A DNA stretch of 64,000 nucleotides from Armatimonadota bacterium (GCA_029547025.1 JAKPQA010000359.1:1-64000); one strand, 5' to 3'. Positions 51,175 through 61,310 are shown, counted from the first letter of the stretch. A program made the numbers and translations. The notes: generated by a model from the letters alone, not told the origin.

Positions 51175-52467
51175 CTAGTATCCGCGCACGCGCACGCTGT
51201 TCGCGTGAGCATGCAGTCCCTCGGCTTCAGCGAGGGCAATGGTGGCTCCGGCGTCACGGCTCAGTGCGGCCGCCGAGTAGCGGAGGATGCTCGATCGCTT
51301 CATGAAGTCCTCCACGCCGAGTGGAGAGGAGAAGCGGCTGGTGCCCTCGGTGGGCAGGATGTGGCTCGGCCCCGCGATGTAGTCGCCCAACGGCTCCGGC
51401 GTGTGGGGCCCCACGAAGATCGCACCGGCGTTCCGGATACGCTCCAGCAGCGCGTCCTCTCCACTCGAGACGAGGACTTCGAGGTGCTCCGGCGCGACCG
51501 CGTTGGCTACGTCGGCGGCCTCATCCAGGTCGCGGCAAAGCACGAGAGCGCCGCGTCCGTCCAACGAGCTCAGGGCCTCGTCGCGCCTCGGAAGCCCGGC
51601 CAGCTGCCGTTCGAGCTCACGCTCCACGGCATCTGCCAAGGCAGCCGACGGCGTCGCGAGCACCGCCGACGACTCAGAGCCATGCTCGGCCTGCGACAGC
51701 ATGTCCGCTGCCACGTACGCGGGCTCCTGCTCGGCGTCCGCGATGATGAGCACATCACTGGGGCCGGGCAACGACTCGATGCCCACATGGCCGAAGACAG
51801 CGCGCTTCGCCAGCATGACGTAGATGCTCCCCGGCCCGACGATCTTATCGACGCGGGGGATGCTCTCGGTCCCAAATGCCAGCGCCGCCACGGCCCAGGC
51901 GCTGCCCACCCGGAAGACCCGGTCCACACCCGCCAGCCGCGCGGCCACGAGCACCAGCGGGTGCAACGTCCCGTCCCGCCGCGCGGGGCACGCGACGACC
52001 ACTTCGCGCACACCGGCGACACGGGCCGGTACGGCCGCCATGTACAGCGACGACGGGAGTGGCGTGCCTCCGGGAACGTATATGCCCACTCGATCCAGTG
52101 GCAGCACCCGTTGGCCCAGGGTCGCTCCGTCGAACGTGTGCTGCCAGCTCTGCGGCACCCGGTGCGCGTGGAACCGCCGGACGTGATCGCAGGCGCGCCG
52201 TATCGCGGCGATGTGCTCGGCCGGCGCCGACGCGCATGCCGCGTCGATCTCTTCGGGTCGGACCTCGAGGTCGGCCGCCGTCAGACCCGGCGTGTCGAAG
52301 CGGCGCGCGTACTCGAGCACGGCCTGGTCGCCTTCGGCGCGGACGCGATCCACGATCTCTTGCACCTGGCGCATGGGCTCGGCGTACCGCTCGTCCAGAG
52401 CTGGACGAAGCACCCGCCCGATCTCCGCCGGCGTCAGCGCCTGTGTGGATAGCTTGCGGATGGTCAC
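51175..52467 (-). CDS. hisD: Histidinol dehydrogenase HisD
   Basis: This 430-residue enzyme has VDKIVGPGSIYVMLAKRAVFG, LPGPSDVLIIAD and AEHGSESSAVL, including the metal-binding Gln/His and the catalytic His pair regions. It oxidises L-histidinol to histidine in two steps with NAD. The GTG at 52467 has AAGGAG 5 nt upstream and gives family-normal length. It lies 35 bp after dnaE, so it is part of that operon and not with hisG. Confidence 0.95.
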   Translation of the reverse strand: MTIRKLSTQALTPAEIGRVLRPALDERYAEPMRQVQEIVDRVRAEGDQAVLEYARRFDTPGLTAADLEVRPEEIDAACASAPAEHIAAIRRACDHVRRFHAHRVPQSWQHTFDGATLGQRVLPLDRVGIYVPGGTPLPSSLYMAAVPARVAGVREVVVACPARRDGTLHPLVLVAARLAGVDRVFRVGSAWAVAALAFGTESIPRVDKIVGPGSIYVMLAKRAVFGHVGIESLPGPSDVLIIADAEQEPAYVAADMLSQAEHGSESSAVLATPSAALADAVERELERQLAGLPRRDEALSSLDGRGALVLCRDLDEAADVANAVAPEHLEVLVSSGEDALLERIRNAGAIFVGPHTPEPLGDYIAGPSHILPTEGTSRFSSPLGVEDFMKRSSILRYSAAALSRDAGATIALAEAEGLHAHANSVRVRGY

Positions 52468-52502
52468 TGCGACTCCTTCTGGGCCCGACGGGCCAACCGG
52501 CC

Positions 52503-55500
52503 TCACGTGCCCGCCGCGCACCACACGGCAGCGGCATCGTCCACCACGGCACCCAGACGGCGCCGCAGATCCTCACTCCACGACGCGCGGTACTGCTCGG
52601 GCAACCGGAAGACCCGAGGACGTCCGCCATCGGCCACGTGGAGAATCACATCACGGTCCCCCGGACACGCGCCCAGTATCTGCCTCACACGGTCCAGCAG
52701 TGACCGGTCGGCCGCGCTCAGCCGAATGTGGATGGCCCCGCCGCCGCCACATTCGCTCCCGTTGCCGCCGCCGTTCTGGAGCGCATCGAACCCCGCGGTC
52801 GGGTCGTCGCTTGCGCCATTCAGCTCCTCCAAAGGCGCCCCGGTATCGTCGAGGCGCTTGGCGAACCGGACGGGCGCCCGGTCGGCCGGCACGATGGCGT
52901 CGGCGACCACCTTGGCCATTCCCGATCCGGGCGGCGCGCCCGCGTCTCGGGGCGAGTTGCGCCCCGTCACGACGATGGCGGCGTCCATCACGAGCAGCGA
53001 CCGCACGGACTCGTACGTCTTGGGCGGAACGACGATGTCTGCGTCGCCTTCCAGGTCCTGGATGGTCAGAAACATCATGGGCTTGTTTGCGCGAGTCATG
53101 TACTCCCGCACACGCGTGATGACACCGCCCACGGTGACGGTCGCGTCCGCCGCTTCCTCGGCGAGTTCGCCGCACGTGTGATCCACTCGCCCATCGAGGG
53201 CGCGGACCACATCCTTGAGCGGGTTGTCCGTGACGTACAGGCCCAGCAGCTCCTTCTCGGCTGAGAGGATCTGGTCGCGGGTCCACTCGGGCACGTCGGG
53301 CAGTACCTGCGAGTCCGTCCCCACCAGCGCATCGTCGTCATCGCCAAACAACGAGGTCTGACCGACCGCCCGGTCACGATGCAGGCTCTGAGCCTGCGCT
53401 TGCGCCATGTCGAGCACGGCCATCTGGGCCGCGCGGGAGCCCAGCGAGTCGAAGCCGCCGCAGCGGATGAGCGCCTCGGTCACCGCCCGGGTCACCTGGG
53501 TGCTCGGCACCCGCCGGCAGAAGTCGAAGATGTCGCGGAACGGCCCAGCAGACCTCGCTTCGAGAATGGCCCCCACGGCGGCGCGCCCCACGCCTTTCAC
53601 GGCGGCGAGGCCGAAGCGGATCTGTCCCTCGGCGTTCGGGGTGAAGTCCGCGTCGCTCTGGTTGACATCCGGCGGCATGACCGCCACGCCCAGACGCCGC
53701 GCCTCCTCCACATAGAGCGCCACCTTGGTCTTGTCGTCCATGTAGCTCGAGAGCTGCGCGGCCATGAACTGGGCCGGGTAGTGGGTCTTGAGATAGGCCG
53801 TCTGGAAGGCCACCCGCGCGTATGCCTCGCTGTGCGGCCGGTTGAAGCAGTACCCCGCGAACTCCGCCATGGTGTCGAACAGTGCCTTGGCCGTGTCCTC
53901 CGGCACGCCGCGCTGGCGCGCTCCCTCCATGAACTTGGGGCGCATGCGCTCCATCACGTCGACCTGTTTCTTCCCCATGGCGCGGCGCAACACATCGGCC
54001 TCACCCATGGAGAAGCCGGCCAGGTCCCGGGCGATCTGCATGACCTGTTCCTGATACACGATAACGCCATAGGTCACAGACAGAATGGGTTCCAGCAAGG
54101 GATGGAGGTACCGGATCCGCCTGCGGCCGTTCGATGTCTCGACATAGGCATCGAGCATGCCGGTCTTCATCGGCCCCGGTCGGTAGAGGGCCACCAGGGC
54201 CGAGAGGTGCGCCACACTGGTGGGCCGCAGGTTCACCGCCAACTTCCGCATCCCGGCGCTCTCCATCTGGAACACGCCCGAGGTCTCGCCTCGCGAGAGG
54301 GAAGCGAATGTCTCGGGGTCGTCCGGCGGCACCTCGTCGAGCTTCACCTTCTGCCCCGTGGTCCGCTCGATCCACATCAGGGTGTTGCGGAGCACCGTCA
54401 GCGTCTTGAGACCCAGCAGGTCCAGTTTCTCAACGCCGATCTTCTTCAGCGCGTCCATCGAGTACTGGGTGGTGATGGTCTCGTCGTTGGCATGCCGCAT
54501 GAGCGGTGTTAGCTCACTAAGGGGCTTGTGAGCAATGACCAGGGCGGCCGCGTGGGTCGAGGCATGCCGAATCAGCCCCTCGATGGCCCGGGCGTTGTCG
54601 ATCAGCTCCGCCACTCGGGTGTCGGTCTGGTACAGCTGTCGCAGCTCCGCTTGGGCTTCGAGTCCCTCATCGATGGTGGCCATGCTGGGAATGAGCTTGG
54701 CCAGACGATCCACCTCGGCCAGCGGCACGTCCAGGGCCCGGCCGGTATCACGCACGGCCGCTCGGCCTTGCAGAGTCCCGAAGGTCACCACCTGAGCCAC
54801 GCGGTCGGCCCCGTAACGCTCCACCGCGTAGCGGATGATCTCGCCCCGCGTGTCATCGGGCACGTCGAGGTCAATGTCGGGCGGATCGTCACGCTCGGGG
54901 TTCAGAAAGCGCTCGAAGACCAGGTTCAGCGCGATGGGGTCCAGGTCGTGAATGCCAATGGCATACGCCACGACACTCGACCCGGCGGAGCCGCGGAATG
55001 ACAGGGGAATGCCCCGTTCGTGCGCCCAGCGCGACAGATCCCAGACAATGAGGAAGTAATCGGCGTAGTGCTTACCGATGATCACCTCGAGCTCATACTC
55101 CGCGCGCTGCCGCACTTCTTCGGTGATGGGGTTGTACCGCTGGGGCAGCCCTTGAGCCACGAGCTCGCGGAGCATCTCCGGGGCTGTCCGGCCCTCGGGC
55201 AGTCCCGAGAAGCGCGGCATATGCACGACACCGGTCTCGATCCGCAGATCGCACTGATCGGCCACCATGAGGGTGTTGTCCAGCCAGTCTTCGCGGCCAA
55301 AGGCGTGACGCATCTCCTCGCGCGTCTTGAACCAGAACTGGTCGCTGCTGAAGCACAGGCCTGACTTGTCTTTCACCGTGCGGCCGGTCTGGATGCACAG
55401 CAGCACATCGTGCGCGCCGGCGTCGCCACGCGAGGTGTAGTGGCTGTCGTTGGTGGCGACGATAGGGATCTTCATATCGCGCCCGAGGCGCTCGAGCATC

Positions 55501-56072
55501 GGTACCAGACGCACCTCTTCGTCCAGTCCGTGAGCCATGGCCTCGAGGTAGAAGTTGCCTTCGCCCAGCGCGCTGAGATAGCGCTCACACGCCTTGCGGC
55601 CCGCCTCTTGCCCTCCACCCAACAGCGCCTGCTGGACCTCGCCCTCAATGCAGGCGCTCAGGCCGATGAGCCCCTCGCTATGCTCACGCAGCAGATCCAT
55701 GTCGATGCGGGGCTTGTAGTAGAACCCGTTCAGGTACGCCTCGGTGACCATCTGCATGAGATTCACATAGCCGCGCGCGTCCCGGGCGAGCAGAACCAGG
55801 TGCGACCGCCGCTGATCCTCCTTCGGGTCGCGGTCGAAACGGGTACGGGCGGCCATATAGACTTCGCACCCCACCAGGGGCTTGATGCCAGCCTGAGTGC
55901 ACGCCGCATAGAAGTCCAGGGCACCGAACATGGACCCGTGGTCGGTGATGGCCAGGGCCGGCATACCGTACTCCTGGGCCCGGGCGATCAGATCGGGAAT
56001 GCGGGACGCACCGTCGAGGAGGCTGTACTCCGTGTGGACGTGAAGGTGAACGAAGGGTCTGTGTTCGGCCAA
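52503..56072 (-). CDS. dnaE: DNA polymerase III subunit alpha (DnaE1 type)
   Basis: This 1189-residue replicative polymerase has an N-terminal PHP domain with HLHVHTEYS, DHGSMFG, GCEVYMA and NDSHY, so the metal ligands look intact (possible proofreading). The palm catalytic aspartates are in PDIDLDVPDD (~residue 397) and KLDLLGLK (~551). HhH and OB domains follow (IVVPPKTYESVRSLL), then a C-terminal region. The TTG start has GGAGG 6 nt upstream. Oddity: before the YRPGPM motif it reads SVAHLSALVAL, where relatives usually have an acidic residue; this is not one of the catalytic aspartates. Confidence 0.96.
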   Translation of the reverse strand: MAEHRPFVHLHVHTEYSLLDGASRIPDLIARAQEYGMPALAITDHGSMFGALDFYAACTQAGIKPLVGCEVYMAARTRFDRDPKEDQRRSHLVLLARDARGYVNLMQMVTEAYLNGFYYKPRIDMDLLREHSEGLIGLSACIEGEVQQALLGGGQEAGRKACERYLSALGEGNFYLEAMAHGLDEEVRLVPMLERLGRDMKIPIVATNDSHYTSRGDAGAHDVLLCIQTGRTVKDKSGLCFSSDQFWFKTREEMRHAFGREDWLDNTLMVADQCDLRIETGVVHMPRFSGLPEGRTAPEMLRELVAQGLPQRYNPITEEVRQRAEYELEVIIGKHYADYFLIVWDLSRWAHERGIPLSFRGSAGSSVVAYAIGIHDLDPIALNLVFERFLNPERDDPPDIDLDVPDDTRGEIIRYAVERYGADRVAQVVTFGTLQGRAAVRDTGRALDVPLAEVDRLAKLIPSMATIDEGLEAQAELRQLYQTDTRVAELIDNARAIEGLIRHASTHAAALVIAHKPLSELTPLMRHANDETITTQYSMDALKKIGVEKLDLLGLKTLTVLRNTLMWIERTTGQKVKLDEVPPDDPETFASLSRGETSGVFQMESAGMRKLAVNLRPTSVAHLSALVALYRPGPMKTGMLDAYVETSNGRRRIRYLHPLLEPILSVTYGVIVYQEQVMQIARDLAGFSMGEADVLRRAMGKKQVDVMERMRPKFMEGARQRGVPEDTAKALFDTMAEFAGYCFNRPHSEAYARVAFQTAYLKTHYPAQFMAAQLSSYMDDKTKVALYVEEARRLGVAVMPPDVNQSDADFTPNAEGQIRFGLAAVKGVGRAAVGAILEARSAGPFRDIFDFCRRVPSTQVTRAVTEALIRCGGFDSLGSRAAQMAVLDMAQAQAQSLHRDRAVGQTSLFGDDDDALVGTDSQVLPDVPEWTRDQILSAEKELLGLYVTDNPLKDVVRALDGRVDHTCGELAEEAADATVTVGGVITRVREYMTRANKPMMFLTIQDLEGDADIVVPPKTYESVRSLLVMDAAIVVTGRNSPRDAGAPPGSGMAKVVADAIVPADRAPVRFAKRLDDTGAPLEELNGASDDPTAGFDALQNGGGNGSECGGGGAIHIRLSAADRSLLDRVRQILGACPGDRDVILHVADGGRPRVFRLPEQYRASWSEDLRRRLGAVVDDAAAVWCAAGT

Positions 56073-56192
56073 GCTGTGCCTCCGTACCGCGGCGCGGTCC
56101 AGCGAGTCGCAGTCACGTCAGTCCTGGCAAACGGACCGGAGCGGCCCCAGTTGCCGAGGCGCCACCGCGGGATGGAAGCAGGCGATGCCGGT

Positions 56193-57143
56193 CTAGCCGT
56201 TCAGAGCCTCGAGCAGCTCCCACAAGCGTGCGCGCGCGCCCTTCAGCTCGGCCGCCGACACGTCCGGAACACCGCGTGCCAAAGCGCTGGCGGCTCCGTG
56301 CAAGTGCTCCGCCACCCGGTCCAGACCCTTCTGGGCCTCGACCGGCGCGATGGCCTGAGCCATAGCGATGAGCTCCTGGATGGCCTGAGAGCCCTGCCCG
56401 GACTCGATCATGCTCGATGCACTCTGCGCGTGTGCCTGAAAACTCCTCAGGGTGCCCTTCAGCTCGATATCCCCCGCGAGCTGCACCGCCCGCTGGATGG
56501 CGCTCTTGGCCCCCTGCGCATCGCCAGCATTGACCCGCGCCATGGCGCGGTCACAGTTCTGGCGAGCCACCAGTGCCGGGAACTCGGACACCACAAAGCT
56601 CAGCGCGGTCTGGGCGCGGGTCACCCGAACAGCGGCCTCCTCGGTCTTGCCCTGCGAGATCTGCCGATCGGCCTCCTCCACCTGGTTCAACGCGATGGTC
56701 AGGTCCGACCGCAACTGGGCGAGGAGTTGGTCGCGTTCGGACGGGCCGCTCGCGGTCGTGCGCGATCCCGCCGATGCACCCGCCGGAGCCGTCTTGCCCG
56801 AACCTTTCGCCGCCTGAGAGAGCGCCTCCGGCGACTTGGCTTCCTCCGCCGGCTGGCTCGAAGCGTCCGCCGCACCCTTGGTCGACTCGCCGGCGCCGGT
56901 CGTGCCCTGAGTCGCTCCTGCCTCGTCGGCGCTGGTCTTCTCGCCGGTTTCCGCCTCGGGCGGCGCTGATGGCGGCTCTGCTTCCAGATCGACCGGAGGC
57001 CGAGTGCTCTCCATCACCGGAGCCGACGGCGTGGACGGCTCGTCGCCGCTCGCGAGGCGGTCGGAGATCCGCTGGCATCCCGCCAGCACGGCGAGACTGA
57101 TCACCACGAGAAGCGCGACGATAGGGACCCGCTTTCGGACCAT
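56193..57143 (-). CDS. Lipoprotein with disordered linker and helical C-terminal domain
   Basis: This 316-residue protein has a lipobox (VISLAVLAGC), a ~110-residue low-complexity linker rich in Glu/Ala/Thr/Ser/Pro, and a helical C-terminal domain (~140-316; RDQLLAQLRSDLTIALNQVE, AKSAIQRAVQLA). No catalytic motif is seen. It lies upstream of dnaE in the same direction with a 120-bp gap, so it may be read into dnaE. Confidence 0.65.
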   Translation of the reverse strand: MVRKRVPIVALLVVISLAVLAGCQRISDRLASGDEPSTPSAPVMESTRPPVDLEAEPPSAPPEAETGEKTSADEAGATQGTTGAGESTKGAADASSQPAEEAKSPEALSQAAKGSGKTAPAGASAGSRTTASGPSERDQLLAQLRSDLTIALNQVEEADRQISQGKTEEAAVRVTRAQTALSFVVSEFPALVARQNCDRAMARVNAGDAQGAKSAIQRAVQLAGDIELKGTLRSFQAHAQSASSMIESGQGSQAIQELIAMAQAIAPVEAQKGLDRVAEHLHGAASALARGVPDVSAAELKGARARLWELLEALNG

Positions 57144-57411
57144 CCGCGATCACTCCCACCGGGGCGGCCGCATTATAGCGAAGTGGCCGGACGGGCGGCA
57201 ACCGAGGTGCACCACACTGCCACGACCGGGGGAGACACCAGGCTCCGCCCGAACGTCTATCTTCTGCGGACGTAGCCAGACCTCATGCCCGGTCGCGTGT
57301 TTGACGCCGCGCAGCGGGGGCCTCGATAATGGTTGCGGTACGCTTCGGCGCGTCCGGACCATTCCCCTGCGTCCCGCCAAACGCGGCCGGAGCCGATTCC
57401 GGGAGGCGCGC

Positions 57412-58200
57412 GTGGTACATCCAACGAGATTCCCAGGCTCACCGTGTCTGACGGCGTGGCTCGCTGCGCTCGCCGTCTTGCTCGCCGGCTGTGGCGGTTC
57501 TCCGATCGATGTCACGCCCGGTGGGAACGGCAACTCCAACAACAATGGCGGCACTGCCGCGTTCGGCGAGGGAGACGCGTTCTACATCACCGTTCCCGCG
57601 CCCAGCGGCACGGGCAACGCCTACCTGCCTGGACCCGGCCTTTCCTCACCGAGCGGCAGCGCTAACGATCCGCCTCTGCCCCCCGGCCAGGACCCGACCT
57701 CTGGCGAGGGGGTCGTCGGCGTGTTCCTGGAAGGGCTCGACGGCACACTCACTGGGTCATCATTCGACGTCGCCCGAAGCGAGGCCGACGTGAATGCGTG
57801 TGGCGGTGGGTGTCTCCTCGCCTCCCGCTCCGCGACGTCGGGGAACGCCGTGGTCCGCGTCATCCTGGCCAACGCCACCGGTACGGTCTGGGACGTGACC
57901 GCCCTTGGCACCGTCAGCGGCGATACCGTGCAGGCCAGCACATTCACGTACCCCGGGACGACGTCTCTGGGCGGTGTGGGGGCGATGACAGGCGGAACAG
58001 TGTACTTTGACTCTGGGGTTACCCACTCGCTTGCCTCTGCGGTTGCATCGGGGCAGATCACTGCGACGTTACCCGCCAGCCGAGCCGTCGGGGCCGACAT
58101 GATCTTCGAGATTGACGTCGTGACCGCCGATGGGCGGTCCCTGGCCGGTACTCTCACCGTGCCGCTTGACGACGTGTTGCCAGTCTACGCCCCCAGCTAG
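57412..58200 (+). CDS. Cell-surface lipoprotein, beta-rich, unknown function
   Basis: This 262-residue protein has a lipobox (LAALAVLLAGC), an Asn/Gly-rich linker, and a beta-rich domain with a Cys pair (NACGGGC). The GTG at 57412 has GGGAGG 5 nt upstream; the frame open further upstream has no support. Its 3' 132 bp overlap the convergent DUF123 gene. No family recognised. Confidence 0.65.
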   Translation: MVHPTRFPGSPCLTAWLAALAVLLAGCGGSPIDVTPGGNGNSNNNGGTAAFGEGDAFYITVPAPSGTGNAYLPGPGLSSPSGSANDPPLPPGQDPTSGEGVVGVFLEGLDGTLTGSSFDVARSEADVNACGGGCLLASRSATSGNAVVRVILANATGTVWDVTALGTVSGDTVQASTFTYPGTTSLGGVGAMTGGTVYFDSGVTHSLASAVASGQITATLPASRAVGADMIFEIDVVTADGRSLAGTLTVPLDDVLPVYAPS

Positions 58201-58665
58201 GTGCGCCGGCGTGTGTTGGACCAGTACGGCGACCGCCCCTTCTCCGGATTCACAGCCAGGCAGCAGGGCAAGGTGGCTTTGGCACCGGCAGTCGCTGGCA
58301 CCGAAACCGGGGATCGGCTCGCGGGCTCCCGGCACGCGCATCGCGGCTTCATGGAGCGAACACTCGAGGCGGTGGGGCGACAGCACGAACCGGATGGCGA
58401 TGATGCGGCCCACGGCCCTGAGGTAGTCGATATGCCACCGGATCGCCCCCGCTGGGCGAAGGTGGCGCAGAACGCGCTGCCGAACACCGCCCAGAGCGCT
58501 CCCGGAGTAGACATAGGTTCCTTCGTCGACCTCCCAGGTGCCGAGGGCGCCGACCGAGAGCCGAGTGGCCGGAACCCGGAGGATGAGCTGGTAGGCGCCG
58601 GGAACACTGTCCGGTACCTGGTTGCGCAGAGCTTCCAGGCCCCATACGGTGCTGGGCTCGGCCAT
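58069..58665 (-). CDS. DUF123 (GIY-YIG-related) family protein with C-terminal extension
   Basis: This 198-residue protein matches DUF123 across residues ~20-140: PGAYQLILRV, TYVYSGSALGGVRQRVLRHLR, WHIDYLRAVGRI, RLECSLHEAAM and the family end GFGASDCRCQSHLALL. DUF123 is related to GIY-YIG nucleases and often sits with RecO/DNA repair genes in archaea and bacteria; its activity is unproven. The last ~58 residues go beyond the family domain and run antisense through the neighbouring lipoprotein gene. GGGAGG lies 7 nt before the ATG. Confidence 0.8.
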   Translation of the reverse strand: MAEPSTVWGLEALRNQVPDSVPGAYQLILRVPATRLSVGALGTWEVDEGTYVYSGSALGGVRQRVLRHLRPAGAIRWHIDYLRAVGRIIAIRFVLSPHRLECSLHEAAMRVPGAREPIPGFGASDCRCQSHLALLPGCESGEGAVAVLVQHTPAHLAGGVDWQHVVKRHGESTGQGPPIGGHDVNLEDHVGPDGSAGG

Positions 58666-58778
58666 CTCGGTGCCTCCCGGTCATCGAGGAAGCGCGGGGT
58701 CTGGGACCCCTGCACCACCCACCGTTCGTAGGAGGAGGGCTTCGCGGCCGGTACGGCCGCCCGCGGAGCCCCAGCTGA

Positions 58779-61310
58779 ATGGGTCGAAGCTCGAGGGACC
58801 ATACTCCACCTGGAGGCAGGTCAGTCCGCGATATCCGCGATCCGCGTCCCGGTGAGTGCGTGTGCCATATCGCCGATGCAGGGGCTCGCAGGGCGCGGGC
58901 GACGTGCTGGGTGAGTCAGGGACTCTCTGTAGGTCGGGCGTGCACCTACGTCCTCTGCGAGGCCCATGCTTCGCATGCCCTTCACCAGCTTTCGGAGACC
59001 CACGATGTACGCGAGCTCAGTGCATCGGGCGCCCTGAACCTCTACGGCACCGCCGACCTTCGTTGCTGGATCCTGGGTGTCGCACACGGCGACGCCACGC
59101 CGTTTCTCTCGTGGGCGCCGGGGACCTGCCTGGTCCTGGACGCGGCGACTGCCGTCACGGGTGCCGAGCTGATCGAGGCCTATCCGGCGTTCTTGGGTGC
59201 CCTTACGCGGTGGGCTCGCGACGTGTCCGCCACGGTGGTCGTCCAGCATGACGCGGACGAAGACGACCCCCGTGCTGTCAACGAAGCACTGCAGCACTTG
59301 GGTGCCGTCGTGTCGGGTGATTGGGTTGTCGACAACCCCTTCTGCGCTCCCGCGATCGACGACGGCGGAGACGCCAATCGGCAGCTCCTCGCAGACCGAT
59401 TGCACGTCCTCGCCGGTCTCGCGAGCCCCCCGGAGGCGCGCGAGTTGCCGGAGCTGCTCGAGGATGCCCCGGACATCATCTACCGGGTCGATGGGCGCGG
59501 ACGTCTCACGCACCTGAACGCCGCGTTCGAGCGGGCAACGGGCCGCCCGCGCCAGCAGCTCATCGGGCGCCCGTTCTCAGACCTGCTCGCCCCCGAGGAC
59601 GCACGTCGCGGGCGCCAGTTCATCCAACGCCTGCTCAAGGGCGAAACGGTCGAGGAGGATCTGGACTTCGCAGTCGCCGGTCAGCCCGCGCGGCCCTACT
59701 CGGTGCTCGGGCATGCCGTGCCCGGTGCCGGTCGCAGCATGGCCGCCATCGGCGTGGCGCGCGACGTCTCCCTCCACAAGGAGATGGAGCGCCAGCTTCT
59801 CGAGTCCGAAACAGGCTACCGGGCCATTCTGGATTCCGCGCCCGTGTCGGTGATGCTCATCGACGAGTCCGGCGTCGTCCGCGACGTCAATGCCTGGCAT
59901 GTCGAGCGTATCGGCGGACCCAGGGCCTCTCGGGCCGACTATATCGGACAGAACCTGCGAACCTCACCTCGAGAGGCGGCAGCCGGCCTCTCAAGCTTCT
60001 ACGACCGGCTGTGCCAGGGCGAGCCGTTCGACCTCTCCGAGGTGTACCTGCCGGAGACGGCCACCGGGCGCCCCGTGTGGGTCAACATTCGCGGAGCCCC
60101 GCTCTATGGCGACGACGGCAACATGCGCGGCGCCATCGTGATCCACGAGGACATCACCGAACTCAAGCAGATGCAGCAGCACATGCTTGTGTTCGAGCGT
60201 TTCCGGGCACTGGGCGAGATGTCGGCCGGCGTGGCACACGAGTTCAACAACCTGCTGGCCATCATTCTGGGCCAGGCTGAACTGGCTCTGATGCGGCTCG
60301 ATCGAGCCGAGGATGTGGACGCGCGTCTGCGAAACATCATCAGGACCGCTACTCGAGGCGCCGAGACGGTCCGAGGATTGCAGGCGTATGCGCGGCAGCG
60401 AACCAAGCGGCCGGGAGCGACGACCGATGTCAACAGCGTCGTCGCTCGGGCCGTCGAGATCGCCTGCGAGCTGGCCCGGCGCCTCGGAGAGACCCGCGAG
60501 CGGCCGGTGCAGATCTTCACGGACCTGGGTGACCCGCCGGCCGTCGCCGCCGACGCGGCCGAGTTTGGCGATGCGGTGGGCGCCGTCATCGAGAACGCTG
60601 TCGAGGCTGCGGCGCAGGGCTGGGGCACCGTCCGTGTCACCACTCGCAGCGAGGACGCCCACGCCGTGGTCGAGGTTTCTGATGATGGCCCGGGCATCGC
60701 GGCCACCGACATGCAGCGGATCTTCGAGCCCTTCTTCACGACGAAAGGTCCCCAGCGCAACGGCTTGGGCCTGAGTGTTGCCTACGGTGTCGTCCACCGC
60801 CTCGGCGGCGGGATCGTCGCCGAGGCCAGTGATGACGGCGGGGCTCTGATCTCGATCCGAATCCCCTCTGCTCATCCCCAAATCGGGCCCGTCGAGCTCG
60901 AGGCGGCTCCGCCGCCGCGGCCGAGCGCACACAAGCCCCGGGTCCTCGTGGTCGAGGACGAGGAATCGGTACTCGAGGTCCTGGCTGATGCGGTCTCGAC
61001 GATGGGCTACGAGGTGAACGCGGTGCGCGACGGCCAAGCGGCCATCGAACTCGCCGGGCGCCACGCCTTCGACGTGGTAATCACCGATTTGGGCATGGGG
61101 CAGGTCTCGGGCCTCGACGTGGCGCGAGTCTTCAAGTCGACGCACCAGCCCCCCGTGGTCGTCCTGCTGACCGGATGGGGAGTCGAGCTCGGCGATCCTG
61201 AGATCTCACAAAGCGGGGTCGACCGTGTGATGGCCAAACCCCTGAAGATGGACGAGCTGAAGGCTTGCCTGGCTGAGTGCGTCCAGAGCCGACAGGGCGA
61301 GGCACGCTAG
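58779..61310 (+). CDS. Hybrid sensor histidine kinase: MEDS-PAS-PAS-HisKA-HATPase-REC
   Basis: This 843-residue cytoplasmic protein has an N-terminal MEDS (DcmR-sensory) domain (~22-190), starting GECVCHIAD and QGLSVGRACTYVL. Two PAS domains follow (~220-330 and ~340-460). The phospho-acceptor helix has AGVAHEFNN (H487), the ATPase domain has IENAVEAAA (N606) and SDDGPGIA, and the receiver domain has D770 in VVITDLGMG and Lys820 in AKPLKMDE. MEDS is thought to bind small hydrocarbon or halogenated ligands. It probably controls partner regulators through phosphotransfer. The ATG start is only moderately supported. Confidence 0.88.
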   Translation: MGRSSRDHTPPGGRSVRDIRDPRPGECVCHIADAGARRARATCWVSQGLSVGRACTYVLCEAHASHALHQLSETHDVRELSASGALNLYGTADLRCWILGVAHGDATPFLSWAPGTCLVLDAATAVTGAELIEAYPAFLGALTRWARDVSATVVVQHDADEDDPRAVNEALQHLGAVVSGDWVVDNPFCAPAIDDGGDANRQLLADRLHVLAGLASPPEARELPELLEDAPDIIYRVDGRGRLTHLNAAFERATGRPRQQLIGRPFSDLLAPEDARRGRQFIQRLLKGETVEEDLDFAVAGQPARPYSVLGHAVPGAGRSMAAIGVARDVSLHKEMERQLLESETGYRAILDSAPVSVMLIDESGVVRDVNAWHVERIGGPRASRADYIGQNLRTSPREAAAGLSSFYDRLCQGEPFDLSEVYLPETATGRPVWVNIRGAPLYGDDGNMRGAIVIHEDITELKQMQQHMLVFERFRALGEMSAGVAHEFNNLLAIILGQAELALMRLDRAEDVDARLRNIIRTATRGAETVRGLQAYARQRTKRPGATTDVNSVVARAVEIACELARRLGETRERPVQIFTDLGDPPAVAADAAEFGDAVGAVIENAVEAAAQGWGTVRVTTRSEDAHAVVEVSDDGPGIAATDMQRIFEPFFTTKGPQRNGLGLSVAYGVVHRLGGGIVAEASDDGGALISIRIPSAHPQIGPVELEAAPPPRPSAHKPRVLVVEDEESVLEVLADAVSTMGYEVNAVRDGQAAIELAGRHAFDVVITDLGMGQVSGLDVARVFKSTHQPPVVVLLTGWGVELGDPEISQSGVDRVMAKPLKMDELKACLAECVQSRQGEAR

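Noticed and set aside
54181-54240. Missing catalytic Asp in DnaE (SVAHLSALVAL)
   Set aside because: The catalytic aspartates are in PDIDLD and KLDLLGLK, both present; the changed helix is not part of the triad.
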